Origin: Forficula auricularia
Taxonomy: Eukaryota; Arthropoda; Insecta; Dermaptera; Forficulidae
Direction of reading: 5' to 3'
NCBI GenBank assembly: GCA_024734495.1
Contig: JALMQS010000102.1
Location: 9,145,894 to 9,209,893, forward strand
Length of the DNA stretch: 64,000 nucleotides
Shown piece after piece: positions 11,020 through 21,439 of the stretch; the stretch's first letter is position 1, and each line of letters starts with the position of its first letter. The position numbers and the translations under genes were made by a program. The notes beneath the pieces were generated by a model, which was not told the DNA's origin, did no database searches, and saw only the letters and a list, made by a program, of their open reading frames with translations.

Positions 11020-12126
11020 ATCATCAGTTTTCAAAAAAGTGATAATAAATAAATTATTTTATTTTAATTTTGTACTTTTTATTAATATTTCTAATTAATC
11101 TTTTTTATTTGATGAAAAAATTAATGGCATATGAAGGAACCTTTCGGATATTCTTAATTTCATGTCAGAAGAATCTATTTCCTTGTGGGAGCTGAACTCA
11201 AGTGACAAACTTGCTATTTGGACAGTTGAATGAACACTAAAGATGTCTTTCCTCTTAAATGAATCATTTTTAGTTTTTAAAGAAAAAAAAACATTTTTAA
11301 TTCTTTGGTAAGAGTTTGCGTTAATAAGCTCCACGCTAAGCTTAAACTTTCGAGCTCAAACCGTTCGCTGACAAAATTTTGAAGATAGATTTTAGAGCGT
11401 TGAAGAAGTGAAAACGTTTTCCTACAATTATCTCAAGTGAAATTGAAAAGCCGTGAATTAAAGAAATAATTTTAACCAATTTTCTAACTTCCCAAAGATG
11501 ATCCATCCCCAAAATATTTTCAAGTTAGCGTGATAAGGGATTTTATCAGTTTTTGTTTGTTTCTTAACTTGAACGATGCTTGATAAATTAGTTAAATCGC
11601 TTACCTCTGTTTCTGATTTTGTTATTACCGGTACCTTTGGGGCAACAATTTGTTATTTTCAACCCATACTTTGATTGTCCAATCAATTAACTCCGCAATT
11701 AGCTTATTCTATTTTGGTTTACCCATCAACTTGACTTCTAAAGCCCTAACAAGCATAACAGTTTCTGTTAAATTTTTTTTATATTTTTAGAGCTTTCATG
11801 AAAAAGGCTGACCCCCAAAAGCAGTATGTTTAGCCAAAAGGGTACACTCACGGTATAAACAAGTGTACCTAATTATCTACTCTTATTAAACGAGCAAAAA
11901 TTGTATATTTATTTATATATTTATTTATTTATATATATATTTGTATCTTGGTTCTATTTTGAAAACGGCCCTACCGATTTTGACGAAACAAAATCTATTA
12001 ACAAGTTTTGAGGATGAGAAAACGATCTGGCTAGGTCTGGACCTCATCAAAATTCATCTTAATTGATTTTTTCTTAATTAAAGTAATTATTGATAGATGA
12101 AAATCTCAATAAAAAAAATTGATTTG
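11020..12126. other. No supported gene
   Basis: The 79-codon minus frame at 11095-11334 has no recognised motif. A stretch near 11925-12000 ('tatatatttgtatcttggtt', 'gaaaacggccctaccgatttt') resembles the start of the Helitron-like family but is too diverged to call. Confidence 0.35.
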
Positions 12127-12196
12127 ACGCATGTCAGATTAGAACCAGAGACCTCTTGCATCAGAGGCATAGACTTAACCAGTAGACCATAGAACA
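12127..12196 (-). repeat. tRNA-like fossil (SINE head)
   Basis: Read on the minus strand it has 'tggtctactggttaag' (A-box-like), an anticodon-stem-like 'cctct..agagg' and 'ctggttctaatc' (B-box-like). The anticodon loop is one base short and no closed acceptor stem is visible, so it is not a working tRNA. Confidence 0.45.
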
Positions 12197-12684
12197 ATTT
12201 TAAAAATTTTTGCTTTTTACTTTTACTAAAATGAATATTTTTGAATTAGACTTTATTATAAGTGTGGAAATAATTGAATATATTATATATAGCTATGTAT
12301 TTTATAAATATAATTTATTGAATAAATTTGAAATATGTATAATTGAATTAAGCTGAAAGAAAGACAACAATTAATATACTATATATTTGTATTTTTTTTA
12401 ATTTGAAAACGGTTCTCAAATAAAAATCGACATTTTTATCAGAATTTTAAATTAAAAATAATATTAAAATAAAGCTTTTAACTGAAGAAAAAAGTTATCG
12501 AGCATCGCTCGGTCCCTCCAGGTACTTTACATTAAAAGCAAAAGATTGACTTTGTTTTTTATAAATTAAATAAATCTTGTGCAAAAACATTTTTTTTTTA
12601 ATATTATGAATGAAACGTTTATCAAATGATTCTTAAAATAATTTAAGATTATATCATTGACTTAGCTCTATAAGATTTCTCCAG
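12197..12684. other. No gene seen
   Basis: AT-rich, stop-rich in all frames, no repeat ends recognised. Confidence 0.4.
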
Positions 12685-12690
12685 TTTATT
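12685..12690 (-). terminator. Candidate polyadenylation signal AATAAA
   Basis: AATAAA on the minus strand about 120 bp downstream of the stop codon at 12809-12811. It fits a 3' UTR of the exon candidate at 12809-12890, though AATAAA is common in such AT-rich DNA. Confidence 0.3.
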
Positions 12691-12808
12691 GTATCATGTA
12701 TTATTTGTATTACCAAAACAAATAAGATAAAAACAAACTAAGAATTCGTAATCGAAGTCCTCTAAATTATTTTAATATCAAATTATAATGAAATGGTTGT
12801 ATGTCGTG

Positions 12809-12890
12809 TTAGTTCATATCGAATCTGCTGCGTGAACGGAAGTCATCATTCATCTGTTCAAGTGTGATTTCTGGGCGGTTGATGACATGA
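12809..12890 (-). CDS. Candidate terminal coding exon, unknown protein
   Basis: Minus-strand 82-bp block of raised G+C (about 45%) preceded by a good acceptor ('gttattttttaag') and closed by a TAA stop. It encodes HVINRPEITLEQMNDDF followed by RSRSRFDMN. The charged, non-repetitive peptide and sudden composition change look protein-coding. I do not recognise the family. A C-terminal scrap of a transposase is an alternative, since 'INRP' near the end occurs in some Tc1/mariner-type proteins. No upstream exon of the same gene is identified, so this rests on one block. An AATAAA follows at 12685-12690. Confidence 0.35.
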
Positions 12891-13647
12891 CTTAAAAAAT
12901 AACGTTGTTGTTGGTCGATCGGATCGATTTTTAAATTTTTATTATTCCTTGTTTGTTTTCACTTCGTTACCTTTCTTTCTCTTGTTAATAAAGTTTCATC
13001 CATTGAAATCATTTGTAAAAAGAAGGGGATTGAGAATAAAGATTCAATTCAACTTGTCATCAATCAAATCAACAGAGAAAGCACACGCAGTTAGTATTAA
13101 TAGAATTCGAAATATTTTGTTCATTCTTTGGGATTGACGTAGAAATGATAAAATATGCTTTATTGACATATTTATTAATAATAAAGTTATTTTCTATTCT
13201 ATTAATCATTAAGAATATTCAAAAACTTAGTTATAATTGAATAATCTTACTTGTATATAATTCATTATATATAGATAATTTTACTGTAACATTTATTTTC
13301 TTTCATTTGAACCTTTTTCTTTCTGATCTTAATAAAACGTTTCGGCCTCTAATTGTTAAACAATCTTCAAATGTTGATATCTATGGATATCTTGATAGTC
13401 TGAGTGTAAGGCTGAATTTTCTTTAAGGATTATAGAATAAAGGCTAAAAGTCATACCTGACTAGAGCCACGGCCAAATAAGATCAATCACAAAAGTTTGT
13501 CATCTACTAGATCCGCGATGTAAAAACTCATAAATTTAAATTAACCCATCTAATTAGAATAAAATCATTTGAGTTTTTGTTATTAAAAAAAAAAATTAAA
13601 ATTTCAAATGAAACGAATTGGTGACTTAAGACATGACAAGATAAAAT
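12891..13647. other. No gene; decayed hammerhead-like trace at about 13337-13375 (minus)
   Basis: Minus strand reads 'ttgaagattg...gaggccgaaacgtttta', close to the 3' half of the motif at 16453-16487, but the CTGANGA core is damaged and stem II does not pair well. The 62-codon plus frame at 12949-13137 has no support. Confidence 0.35.
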
Positions 13648-14395
13648 AAGCTGACGTGTTCTGATGTGGCCATCCACTTGACTTTATCATACAACCTGAC
13701 CTCTCACTTATATTTAATATTTAATAAAATTATTATATATATTTATAATCATGTAGGGGGGGGGGTTAGTTTTTGCATTTTTAGATTACTGTGTGCCCAC
13801 TGATTATGTATACAAAATTTGATTGAGTTTGGTACAAGAGCCTATATTTTCATTTTTTGACCTTAACACCCCCCCTCCCCCCACCAATTTTGGGCGGTTA
13901 GTTTTTGCATTTTTAGACTTCTGGGGTCGCACTGATTATGTATACAAAATTTGGTTGAGTTTGCTCAAATAGCCTAGATTTTTAATCTTTAACCCCCCCT
14001 CCACCCCCCTTAATTTTCGGCCGATATGCCCCAAAATCTAATCAGCTCTTAATCTCAATGCACCAAAACTACGTGTGAAATTTGGTTTCGATATTCACAC
14101 TAGTTTTTGAGCTAGCTCGTCCACAAAAATTTGGTAACGCACAGACTAACGGACACCCAACCAGACGGACAGACTAACTAACAGACATTTTGACAAAACA
14201 ATTATTATCTCGAAAAATATAATTTTTTCGATGTTCACTTATTAGAGCTTTTTTGAAGACCGAAATTCCATGGTTTCGCTCAATTTTTTTAATCAAAATA
14301 GTTTCAGCCGTTTTTGAGATATTTTGAAAAAAAGAAGGAAAAAAACGACTTTTTTCATGCACTATTACAATACTTGACCCTGTATGGTAAAGTAA
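13648..14395 (+). repeat. Dispersed repeat D (inverted partner at 57088-57715)
   Basis: From 'gctgacgtgtt' through two G- or C-rich tracts, 'gtatacaaaatttg', 'gagctagctcgtccac', and 'catgcactattacaatactt' to 'ggtaaagtaaaaat', this matches the reverse complement of 57088-57715 for about 700 bp. Inner modules also occur in the Helitron-like copy starting at 63365. It is probably a non-autonomous rolling-circle-type element, but no diagnostic ends are certain. The 62-codon minus frame at 14174-14362 lies inside it. Confidence 0.6.
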
Positions 14396-15068
14396 AAATA
14401 TTATACATTAATTCACAGAGAATCAGAAGAATAAAAAAGTTGAAAGAAGAGGAGTTAGGGTAGAATAAAAACGAATATATCTTAAATCACAAACCTCAAA
14501 AACCTCCCGCTACGCATCAACTGGATAGATAGGAACTATATTTATTATACAAAATTAATGATCTGTATTGATATTATTTTGTGTAACTGTATAAATAAAT
14601 AATTAGAAATAATAAGTAAATAAAAACTTAATGGATTTGATTTTATGATCAATCTATTGATCAATGATTCGATAATATCTCAGAACTTTTACAACATATT
14701 CACATTCCCTAGTCAATAACGTTAACATTGGATCAAGATAGATAAGGCCTTTAATGGGATAATTTTGTTAGCATAATCAATCTTTAATTAATCCTATTTT
14801 TCTCACGACACCTCTTCCTCCATTTCAGAGTAAAATAACAAAATAATGTGTCTATGAATTACGATTTTCTCTTTTATCCATTTCTGGGGGCAACCCCCCA
14901 CCCAGCGCTGCTCTTTCAGCTTTTTTAGATAGCTAGTTTTCGTTATCCCTTTTTCGGGTCTCCGGTCTCCAGGAGATATTATGTAATATGTAATAGAAAT
15001 ATTTATTTCCTATCATTTATTATATTTTTGCAACGAATCAATGTTAGATTATTACATTTTTTACGCTT
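14396..15068. other. No gene seen
   Basis: Non-coding. A GC-richer patch near 14885-14925 ('gggggcaaccccccac') and a CT-rich tract follow, without recognised function. Confidence 0.35.
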
Positions 15069-16301
15069 CTATAAGCCAGGGCTGTCCAACCCGTGGCCCG
15101 CGGCCCAGCACTGCAATGAGTGTGACCCAACATAAAATCATAAACATGCTTAAAATATTGAGATTTATATGTAGAGATATATTTATTCACATTTTCGAAA
15201 TATGAACATTTGTACAATACGTGAAGCTTTTTTCAAGAATAAAATTGATTAAAAGCAAAATTATAAGCTCATCTATATAAGATAAAAAAATAATTAAGTT
15301 TCGAATATATAAAAATTCTTCTTCTCATATTTTCATTTTCTAAAATATTTATTATTTCAGTAATTTATATACTACGACACTAATCAAGTCTATAGTTATC
15401 ATTCTAGTACAGGAGGATTTGGGGTTTTCTAGAACAATCACAATTAATTGATAATTTCTCTTCTGGAATAAAATTTGTCAGGACTTGTCTTTTAGATCTT
15501 TACACGTTCTTACATGTTAATAGATAACGAATAGTATTAAAGTTGCTACAGTGCCCTTGCACACTGGATTTTTTTTAACGTCCCGGTATGTAACTTTCAC
15601 GGCCAACAACTGAGCTCTAACGTCAATCTGTCAACCCTGATTTTACCACAAGAGATAACGAATAGTCAGGGATTATTATATCCGTGACTTTTAAAAAATA
15701 AATTATCATTCCTCATATCCTTCTTTAATCCCATTCAATTTAAAACAGCGCTGTCCAGCCCGTGGCCCAATATAAAGTCATAAAATCTCTTAAAACATTG
15801 AGATTTATATGTATATACTGGAAAACACACAACAATTTGGCCTAATTATTTTTTTTCTCTAAAATAAGAAATCTGAAAATCTACTGTGAAGTTTTCAAAA
15901 ATAAGTGCTAATTTTAAATTTTGAATCTAGAACTAGATTTCAAGATTTCCGAAAAAATAATCATCATTTTGGTCTATTTTCGACTCCATTTTCATTAGAA
16001 ATAAATTTTCTACTTTCAAACTTTCTGATTGAATGTTCTAGAACAACAATTAGAATACCGACCAGAAAGAAAAATTGAATATTGAAATTAGAATTTTATA
16101 TTAAATATCTAGCCAAAATATAAACAAATACTAATACATGATATCACTTTCTGTAAGTATGTAAGTATGTATTTACATATATGAGAAGCTATTTTCAATT
16201 TACGAAAATTAAAATTAGAAGCTCACTTTGAGCTAAAAAAATAATAAAGTTCTTATTTCTACATCATTAACTATCATTTTTGAATAACAAATATCAATAG
16301 A

Positions 16302-16555
16302 GTTCGTGGCTGTGATGAACCTGTATTTGATGAAGGAGTAGGTATCAGCCAAAGATGGAATCACTGGGTTCAATAAAACCCCTTTAATAAAACGTTTCGG
16401 CCTGAATTTATTTGGCCATCTTTAGTTAAACTTCAGTATAACTCCTAATTAACTGAAGATGGCCAAATAAATTCAGGCCGAAACGTTTTATTAAAGGGGT
16501 TTTATTGAACCCAGTGATACCATCTTTGGCTGATACCTCCTCGTTCATTTAATAG
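16302..16555. mobile_element. Palindromic insertion with two hammerhead-like motifs, 13-bp TSD
   Basis: AAATATCAATAGA at 16289-16301 and 16556-16568 is a perfect 13-bp direct repeat around a 254-bp insert inside the hAT-like element. The insert is an inverted repeat about 'ttaaacttcagtataactcctaa'. The two arms carry the motif in opposite orientation: minus at about 16391-16427 and plus at 16453-16487. A long TSD in a non-hAT, non-TTAA insert indicates retroposition by nicking and target-primed synthesis, as for LINEs and Penelope-like elements. Confidence 0.7.
16453..16487 (+). ncRNA. Hammerhead-like motif
   Basis: CTGAAGA (16453-16459), one extra T, stem II GGCC/GGCC (16461-16464, 16476-16479) with an 11-base loop, GAAA at 16480-16483, then CGTT giving the self-complementary ACGT and T as cleavage-site base. 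Stem I is weak: only about three adjacent pairs. The opposite-strand copy at 16391-16427 has CTAAAGA, a change in the invariant core, so it should be inactive. Confidence 0.4.
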
Positions 16556-17357
16556 AAATATCAATAGAATTATAATATTTTATCAGCGGCCCGAAACATT
16601 TGTTTTTTCTTCAAATGTGGTGGGTGTAAGCCAAAAAGTTGGACACCCCTGCTCTAAGTCCTTTTTTGGCCACCGGACTATAATACATCATAATACACTT
16701 TTAAAGGAAAAAATTTAGATAGCAATTATTTATTGTCTTTGTAAGGAAAATAAAATTAATGATTCGATTGAAATAAAATTACATTGTTCACAATATTTTT
16801 GTATATGTTGAAGTAAATTAAAAAAAAATTTACTTCTTAAAATAAAAAATTCAAACGTCTATAAAAAGAACATCCGAAATATGTGACACATTTTTGGGAC
16901 GTGTTTAAAAAGAACATGGCAAATCTTAGAGGTACGTCTTTGATGTCATTCTTTTCCAAATTTGTCTGCCTTTAACTTATCTTTAATCGATTTTTTGGTC
17001 TTTGGGGAGGGTCAAAATAAATAAGCGTTAAACTATTTCGCATTTCAACAATGAAAAAGATAAAAAATAATAGAAATTAAAAGGTTGCTGAAATTTTGAA
17101 TGTTTATCTCCCTTTCTAATCTTTTTTGGGTCCCCGGTTTATGATCCATCATAAACCCTTTTGAGCGTCAAAATTTTAATTGCTATCTAACATTCTATAA
17201 TAAATCAATATTGAAATTTTGAAATTTCGAATTTTTATCTTTCTCCTAACTTATTTTGGGTCACCGGTTCTATTGTAAATAATTTTATATCATGATTTTA
17301 ATTTCTATATTTATTTATTTTTCACTCAAAAGTGAAATTTCAAAATTTTTGGTTTTT

Positions 17358-17725
17358 TTTTTTTTTTTTTTTTAATGATATTGATGTGAGAAGGAGATAT
17401 ACCAGAAGGTGGATCCCCTAAAGGCCTGTATGGGCTGGCCCCTCCATCGTGAAAAGAACAGAGTAGAAGGAAAAGAAGCCCGGGATCACGAGCCAATCTC
17501 AGAAACTTAGATACAATTCAATATCCAATTTACTAAGGTTTTAGGGGCTTCGAGCAGTGGTAAATTCTCCGCGCGATAAATTCGGTTAAATTTATCTCCC
17601 ACTTAATTTTTATTACCAGACCCTATACTTACAGAAATAAAAATGTCTGGGTATAGCCGGGAATCGAACCCGAGACCTCCGGGTTGCCAGTCAGTTATTC
17701 TGACCATTACACCACAGAGGCGGAC
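17358..17725 (-). mobile_element. tRNA-derived SINE, minus strand, poly(A) tail and 8-bp TSD
   Basis: On the minus strand a tRNA-like head has 'gtggtgtaatggtcagaat' (A box) and 'gggttcgattcccgg' (B box), then a 290-bp body with 'cagacatttttatttctg', and ends in a poly(A) tail (T run at 17358-17373 on the plus strand). TGGTTTTT lies at 17350-17357 and 17726-17733. The head resembles Gly/Asp/Glu-type tRNAs but the acceptor strands do not pair, so it is not a tRNA gene. Confidence 0.8.
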
Positions 17726-18028
17726 TGGTTTTTGCTATCCCTATGTATTTGTCTATTCTTATATTATAATTACTCTTACTATTTAAATTTCTATTATTTT
17801 TTATCTTCTTCATTGTTGAAATACGAAACAGTTTAACGCTCATTTATTTTGACCCTCCCCAAAGAGCATTAAAAAATCGAATAAAGATAGATTAAACGCA
17901 GACAAATTTGGAAAAGAATGACATCAAAGACGTACCTCTAATATTTGCCATGTTTTTTTTAAACACGTCCCAAAAAAGTGTCACATATTTCAGCTGATCT
18001 TTTTATAGACGTTTACATTTTTTTTTAA

Positions 18029-18540
18029 GGAGGTTCTTTCGCGACAATCCACACAAAAAGTTTTAGCCTCGTAAACACTATAAATATGAACGGTGTTAAA
18101 ATTTGAGGTTATGTTTTTTAACGTGACTGTACTTTTTACTCTACTATATTCTATTTATGAATGGATCGTTTCCAAGCCATATTTTACCCCCTCCACTAAA
18201 AATAATCGCCCAAATATGTTTTTTTTATTTATTATGAAAACTACGTGGTAAATAATTTCAATTTTTTTTTTAAGTTACTCCGAATATATTATTCTAACAA
18301 ATATTAGTCTTTCATCATGATGGTGAAAGTATTTCAATAAAAAAAATAAAATAATGATCATTCCCCCCCCCCCCCTTCCTTATCTATCATATGTAAAAAT
18401 GTCATTTTTAATTCCAATTATTTCATGTTTGGTGTGGTAAATCGTCTTCATACTTTAACAGTGTGTTTATTATGCTTTTAATGACTTATATTCCAAGTTT
18501 CAAAGACTGCTTGAATTTTTTCATTTGTGAAAGAACTACC
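18029..18540. mobile_element. 512-bp MITE with TTAA target duplication
   Basis: Ends GGAGGTTCTTTC and, on the other strand, GGTAGTTCTTTC (10 of 12). TTAA flanks both sides (18025-18028, 18541-18544). The other arm of the host inverted repeat holds the empty site: 16835-16842 reads 'cttcTTAA' with the same neighbours and one TTAA. TTAA duplication is the hallmark of piggyBac-type transposition, though the terminal sequence is not the usual piggyBac one. It contains a 13-base C run (18362-18375) and no transposase. Confidence 0.75.
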
Positions 18541-18644
18541 TTAAGAAGTATTTTATATTTTTTAATTTACTTGAACATATACAAAAATATTGTGAACAAT
18601 GTAATTTTATTTCAATCGAATCATTAATTTTATTTTCCTCAGGT

Positions 18645-19373
18645 CATTTCAATAATATCCATCATTTCCGTAGATTCGCGTGTCAGAAATCGTTTTGAGT
18701 TCGGGCCTAGGAGGAAGATTTCAATATTCGTAAATACAATCCCAGTTGAACAGAAAATTATACTCACCTTGGGATTGACTGACTCCTTTATCATTTCATT
18801 CAATAGGACTATTATATCAAAGTCCTAACTCTTTTTTAATCCTTTCTGGAGAGTTTGCTAAACACGCAAGAAAATATCAAATGTCACTTAAAAAAACCAG
18901 CAAAAAATATAATTACTCTTTCATTAAAAAAAAAAAAATGAAATCATAGTTGACTTTTGAATTATTTATCTGTATATTAACAAGGTGAAATTTTATATTA
19001 TTTTCAATGTTATCTAAAATGAGAACAATAAGCACTTATTATATTAACTAATCTCCATAGAAATTTCATAGTAAAGATAAAAATATTTCCAAATAGGTCC
19101 TATTAAGTATACTTTATTTTATTTTTTCAATCTTTCTAATTTCTTAATAAATCAACAACGCTAATCTCGGCAAAACAAAATTTGTTCAATTACTTTTTTA
19201 TATTTTATATTAGTGTTTAAGAAACCCAAGAACATATTATTAATATGGGTGTCATTTTTCAGCCCGTCAAAATTTAGATAATTTATTTCGAAATTAGGGA
19301 TATAACCCAACAGAAATTTTTTTTTGGAACTAAAATCATAATTCCATAAAATAATGAAGTTATTTATTAAATT
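18645..19373. other. No gene; 110-codon minus frame is not supported
   Basis: The minus frame 19161-19493 overlaps the LINE-derived insert and continues into AT-rich flank without motifs. The rest is plain non-coding DNA. Confidence 0.45.
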
Positions 19374-19384
19374 AAAAATATTTG

Positions 19385-19980
19385 CCCGTGTGGGTTGCTG
19401 GTCCTCCATCGGGAGCCTCCTCAGGTGTCGGATAGGGTAATGCTTCCCAGATATGAGTGGTACCGAGGAAATGAAATACCCGGGGCGGACCAAAATTAGC
19501 TAAGGGATGGAAACCCTGATAGAAGACCTGGCCCTCCAAGTTGGGGGTTGGATCAATTCGCCAACACCCCATTAGCCGTTAAAACTTAGAATATTAAAAA
19601 TTTCGAATGCTTGCCTCGGAAAAAGGACGGATTTAACGACAAACGATATTGGCAAAGAAAAAGGACAATGACATTGGCGACTTGGAACTTTCAGGGCTTT
19701 AGGAACTAGACAGAGAGAGTTCTAAAGAATTAGACCGAATCGGCAGCAGTTGATCTGGTATGGCCATGTGATGAGAATGAATGAGGAACGATGGTGGAGA
19801 AAAGTTCTTGATTACACGCCACCAAATAGAAGGAGAGGAAGACCTAGGAGAACATGGAAGGATGGCATGAACAATAATAATATAAGCCCGGACTACAACC
19901 AAGATAAATAGAGACGTGTGGCGTGCGAAATGCGGTATGTGGCAAAGGCCGTATGAACCCGGGACAAAAAAAAAACAAAA
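19385..19980 (+). mobile_element. Internally deleted non-LTR retrotransposon copy (LINE derivative) with 11-bp TSD
   Basis: AAAAATATTTG at 19374-19384 and 19981-19991 flanks a 596-bp insert with an A-rich 3' tail. The 5' part is a GC-rich leader followed by TLATWNFQGFRN (about 19670-19708), which resembles the start of the apurinic-type endonuclease domain of LINE ORF2. It then jumps to QLIWYGHVMRMNEERWW, then RRRGRPRRTWKDGM and RDVWRAKCGMWQRPYEPG (about 19735-19965), the C-terminal end of the same kind of polyprotein. The rest of the endonuclease and all of the reverse transcriptase catalytic core are missing. The C-terminal part has a frameshift near 19905. Clade is uncertain: RTE- or CR1-like. 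It was mobilised in trans or deleted during reverse transcription. Confidence 0.75.
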
Positions 19981-19991
19981 AAAAATATTTG

Positions 19992-20100
19992 AAGACAGGT
20001 TATATTTACTAAACAAAATTTAAAATTTATTTTATATTAGATTTTCATAAATTTACATTTATATGTAGTGTCAGCTAGTATTTCAGAGATGGTTTGGTTT
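19992..20100. repeat. Fragment of dispersed repeat C
   Basis: 'tttattttatattagatttt', 'atttacatttatatgtagtg' and 'tcagctag' recur near 36540-36600 and 43260-43330. Possibly the end of a hAT-like element. Class not established. Confidence 0.35.
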
Positions 20101-20179
20101 CGATGGGTCTTACTTCTGGATAGATCCTGGGAAATATAAAGCAGGACATGTATTTTAAATAACAACAAAATATGTATAG

Positions 20180-20250
20180 GGAATAATCCCGATGATGGAT
20201 GAAGATGAGTTTTTGACTCGAAAGGCTTGATGGAAAGATATCGGAGGAGC
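20180..20250 (+). other. Decayed hammerhead-like trace next to the BEL 3' LTR
   Basis: Plus strand reads 'gatgaagatgag', a T-rich loop, then 'ctcgaaagg'. The three-base stem GAG/CTC and GAAA are in the family order, but the first core base is A instead of C and the bases after GAAA are not self-complementary. I regard it as a dead relic or chance. Confidence 0.2.
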
Positions 20251-20905
20251 GTATAAAATTAAAGATTTCTCTTTGGTTGTCGCTGGAACCTTATTAGACG
20301 CTGAACTGAGTGGACTGTATATTAAGATGCTTATATATTAACAGGAAGGTTTATTTATATGATTTGTTCTTTTAATAAATTATAAAGCAATAATTTTTGT
20401 TTTATTTATAATTTGTGAATTCGATGGAAATGTTATATGATGTTGATGGTTTGCTGATTTTCAATGAGGAAAGCTATCATCCAAGTGCGCGATACTTCTG
20501 AAGATAATCCTTTCAATCCTCATTCCATTTATAACCGATTCGAAATCTGGTTTCCAGGTTTAGTATTATTATAAGAGAAGGCCCAATTGAGTGAGATCTC
20601 CTATCCCGAAAGTTTTAATTATTATTATAAGAGAAAGGCACAATTGGGAATCCTCCTATCGGTTAACTTGAACGTTAAAGATGGCTGACACTGAAACTAA
20701 TCTTTTTTCATAGTAACTAATACTTCATGTATCGTTCCCTATCCAGGTTTTCAAACAAGTCTTTTTCAAGCAAGTGTGCCAGCCAAGGTATAATTTGCAA
20801 CTAACAACGCGGCCTCTGTTTACCACTTCATCATCCTAGGTCCGCTAGAGGCATGAGCTTCGCTCTTTTGTTAAATACAAAATGTTAAAATTCGAAGTTT
20901 AAACA
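20251..20905 (-). repeat. BEL/Pao 3' LTR
   Basis: 655 bp, same length as the 5' LTR and collinear with it. Internal marks include 'ggttgtcgctggaacctta' and a doubled 'attattataagagaa' phrase. The low-coordinate end is the 3' end of the element. Confidence 0.85.
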
Positions 20906-21080
20906 TACTCCGGCCCAAAAGGCTGCTGAGGCTTTGAGCCTGCAGTCGCTTTACAACCTTTTTAAATTTTATCTCTTGTGTGAATTTCACAGAGATTCAA
21001 ATAATAAATTAATTGCTCTTTTACTGAGACAAATAAATAAGTTTATAAATTATAACTAAAGTAATTATAATTCCTTTTGC

Positions 21081-21389
21081 TCAATAGGTAAGGGCGCAAT
21101 CTTGGTTATTGCCCTTCTCACGAAGTCCTTTAGTGGTTCGCACATCAACTACCCTGATTAAACCGTCTGGCCCAGCTATTAGAGTCTCTATTCTGCCCAG
21201 TGGCCATTCAGTGGGAGGGGTCGGCATTGATGTTAGAACTAATTGTCCCTCCTTCAAAGGAGCGTGGATTTCACGCCACTTAGTCCTTTTTCTTAAAGAA
21301 TTTATATTCTTTAGATCAACTCCTCCAAAAGCCTTGCATTTGGCTTTGAACGAGCTGCCATCGAGATAAATAATTCTCTTTAATCTCAC
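21081..21389 (-). pseudogene. BEL/Pao Pol C-terminal domain
   Basis: A 102-codon open frame carries WREIHAPLKEGQLVLTSMP, then TEWPLGRIETLIAGPDGLIR and VVDVRTTKG. This is the conserved module after the integrase in BEL/Pao polyproteins, where most elements read close to 'PLxWPLGRI' and 'DGxVRVVxVRT'. It is the best preserved part of the element. It continues the integrase region with one or more frameshifts just upstream (about 21390-21440). It ends near 21081 where the frame meets the 3' untranslated region before the 3' LTR. The plus-strand frame at the same place is a shadow. Confidence 0.85.
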
Positions 21390-21439
21390 TTAAATTTGGT
21401 TCGGGTATCGATACCAAAGTAGAGCCAAATCAAAAAATG

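Larger units (their letters stand above)
15077..16651 (+). mobile_element. hAT-like non-autonomous element, rearranged
   Basis: Begins CAGGGCTGTCCAAC and ends with the inverse CAGGGGTGTCCAAC on the other strand, the short TIR style of hAT elements. The 8-bp flanks CTATAAGC (15069-15076) and CTCTAAGT (16652-16659) agree at 6 of 8 positions, as expected for an aged hAT target duplication. A second left-end copy starts at 15746 (CAGCGCTGTCCAGCCCG), so the element carries a partial internal duplication or swallowed a sister copy. A palindromic insertion sits at 16302-16555. Confidence 0.6.
16746..18640. repeat. Large inverted repeat with nested insertions
   Basis: The left arm (about 16746-17066) matches the reverse complement of about 17790-18640, from 'ggaaaataaaattaatgatt' inward to 'caacaatgaa'. 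The right arm is split by the TTAA element at 18029-18540. The spacer holds two further copies of 'cttttttgggtccccgg' or a variant and the SINE at 17358-17725. Before those insertions it would have been a foldback element of about 1 kb. Confidence 0.7.

Noticed and set aside
17646..17724. tRNA gene on the minus strand
   Set aside because: Good A and B boxes, but the acceptor strands do not pair, and a body with poly(A) tail and a target duplication show a SINE.
19699..20016. 105-codon minus frame as a gene
   Set aside because: Shadow of the plus-strand LINE C-terminal peptide.
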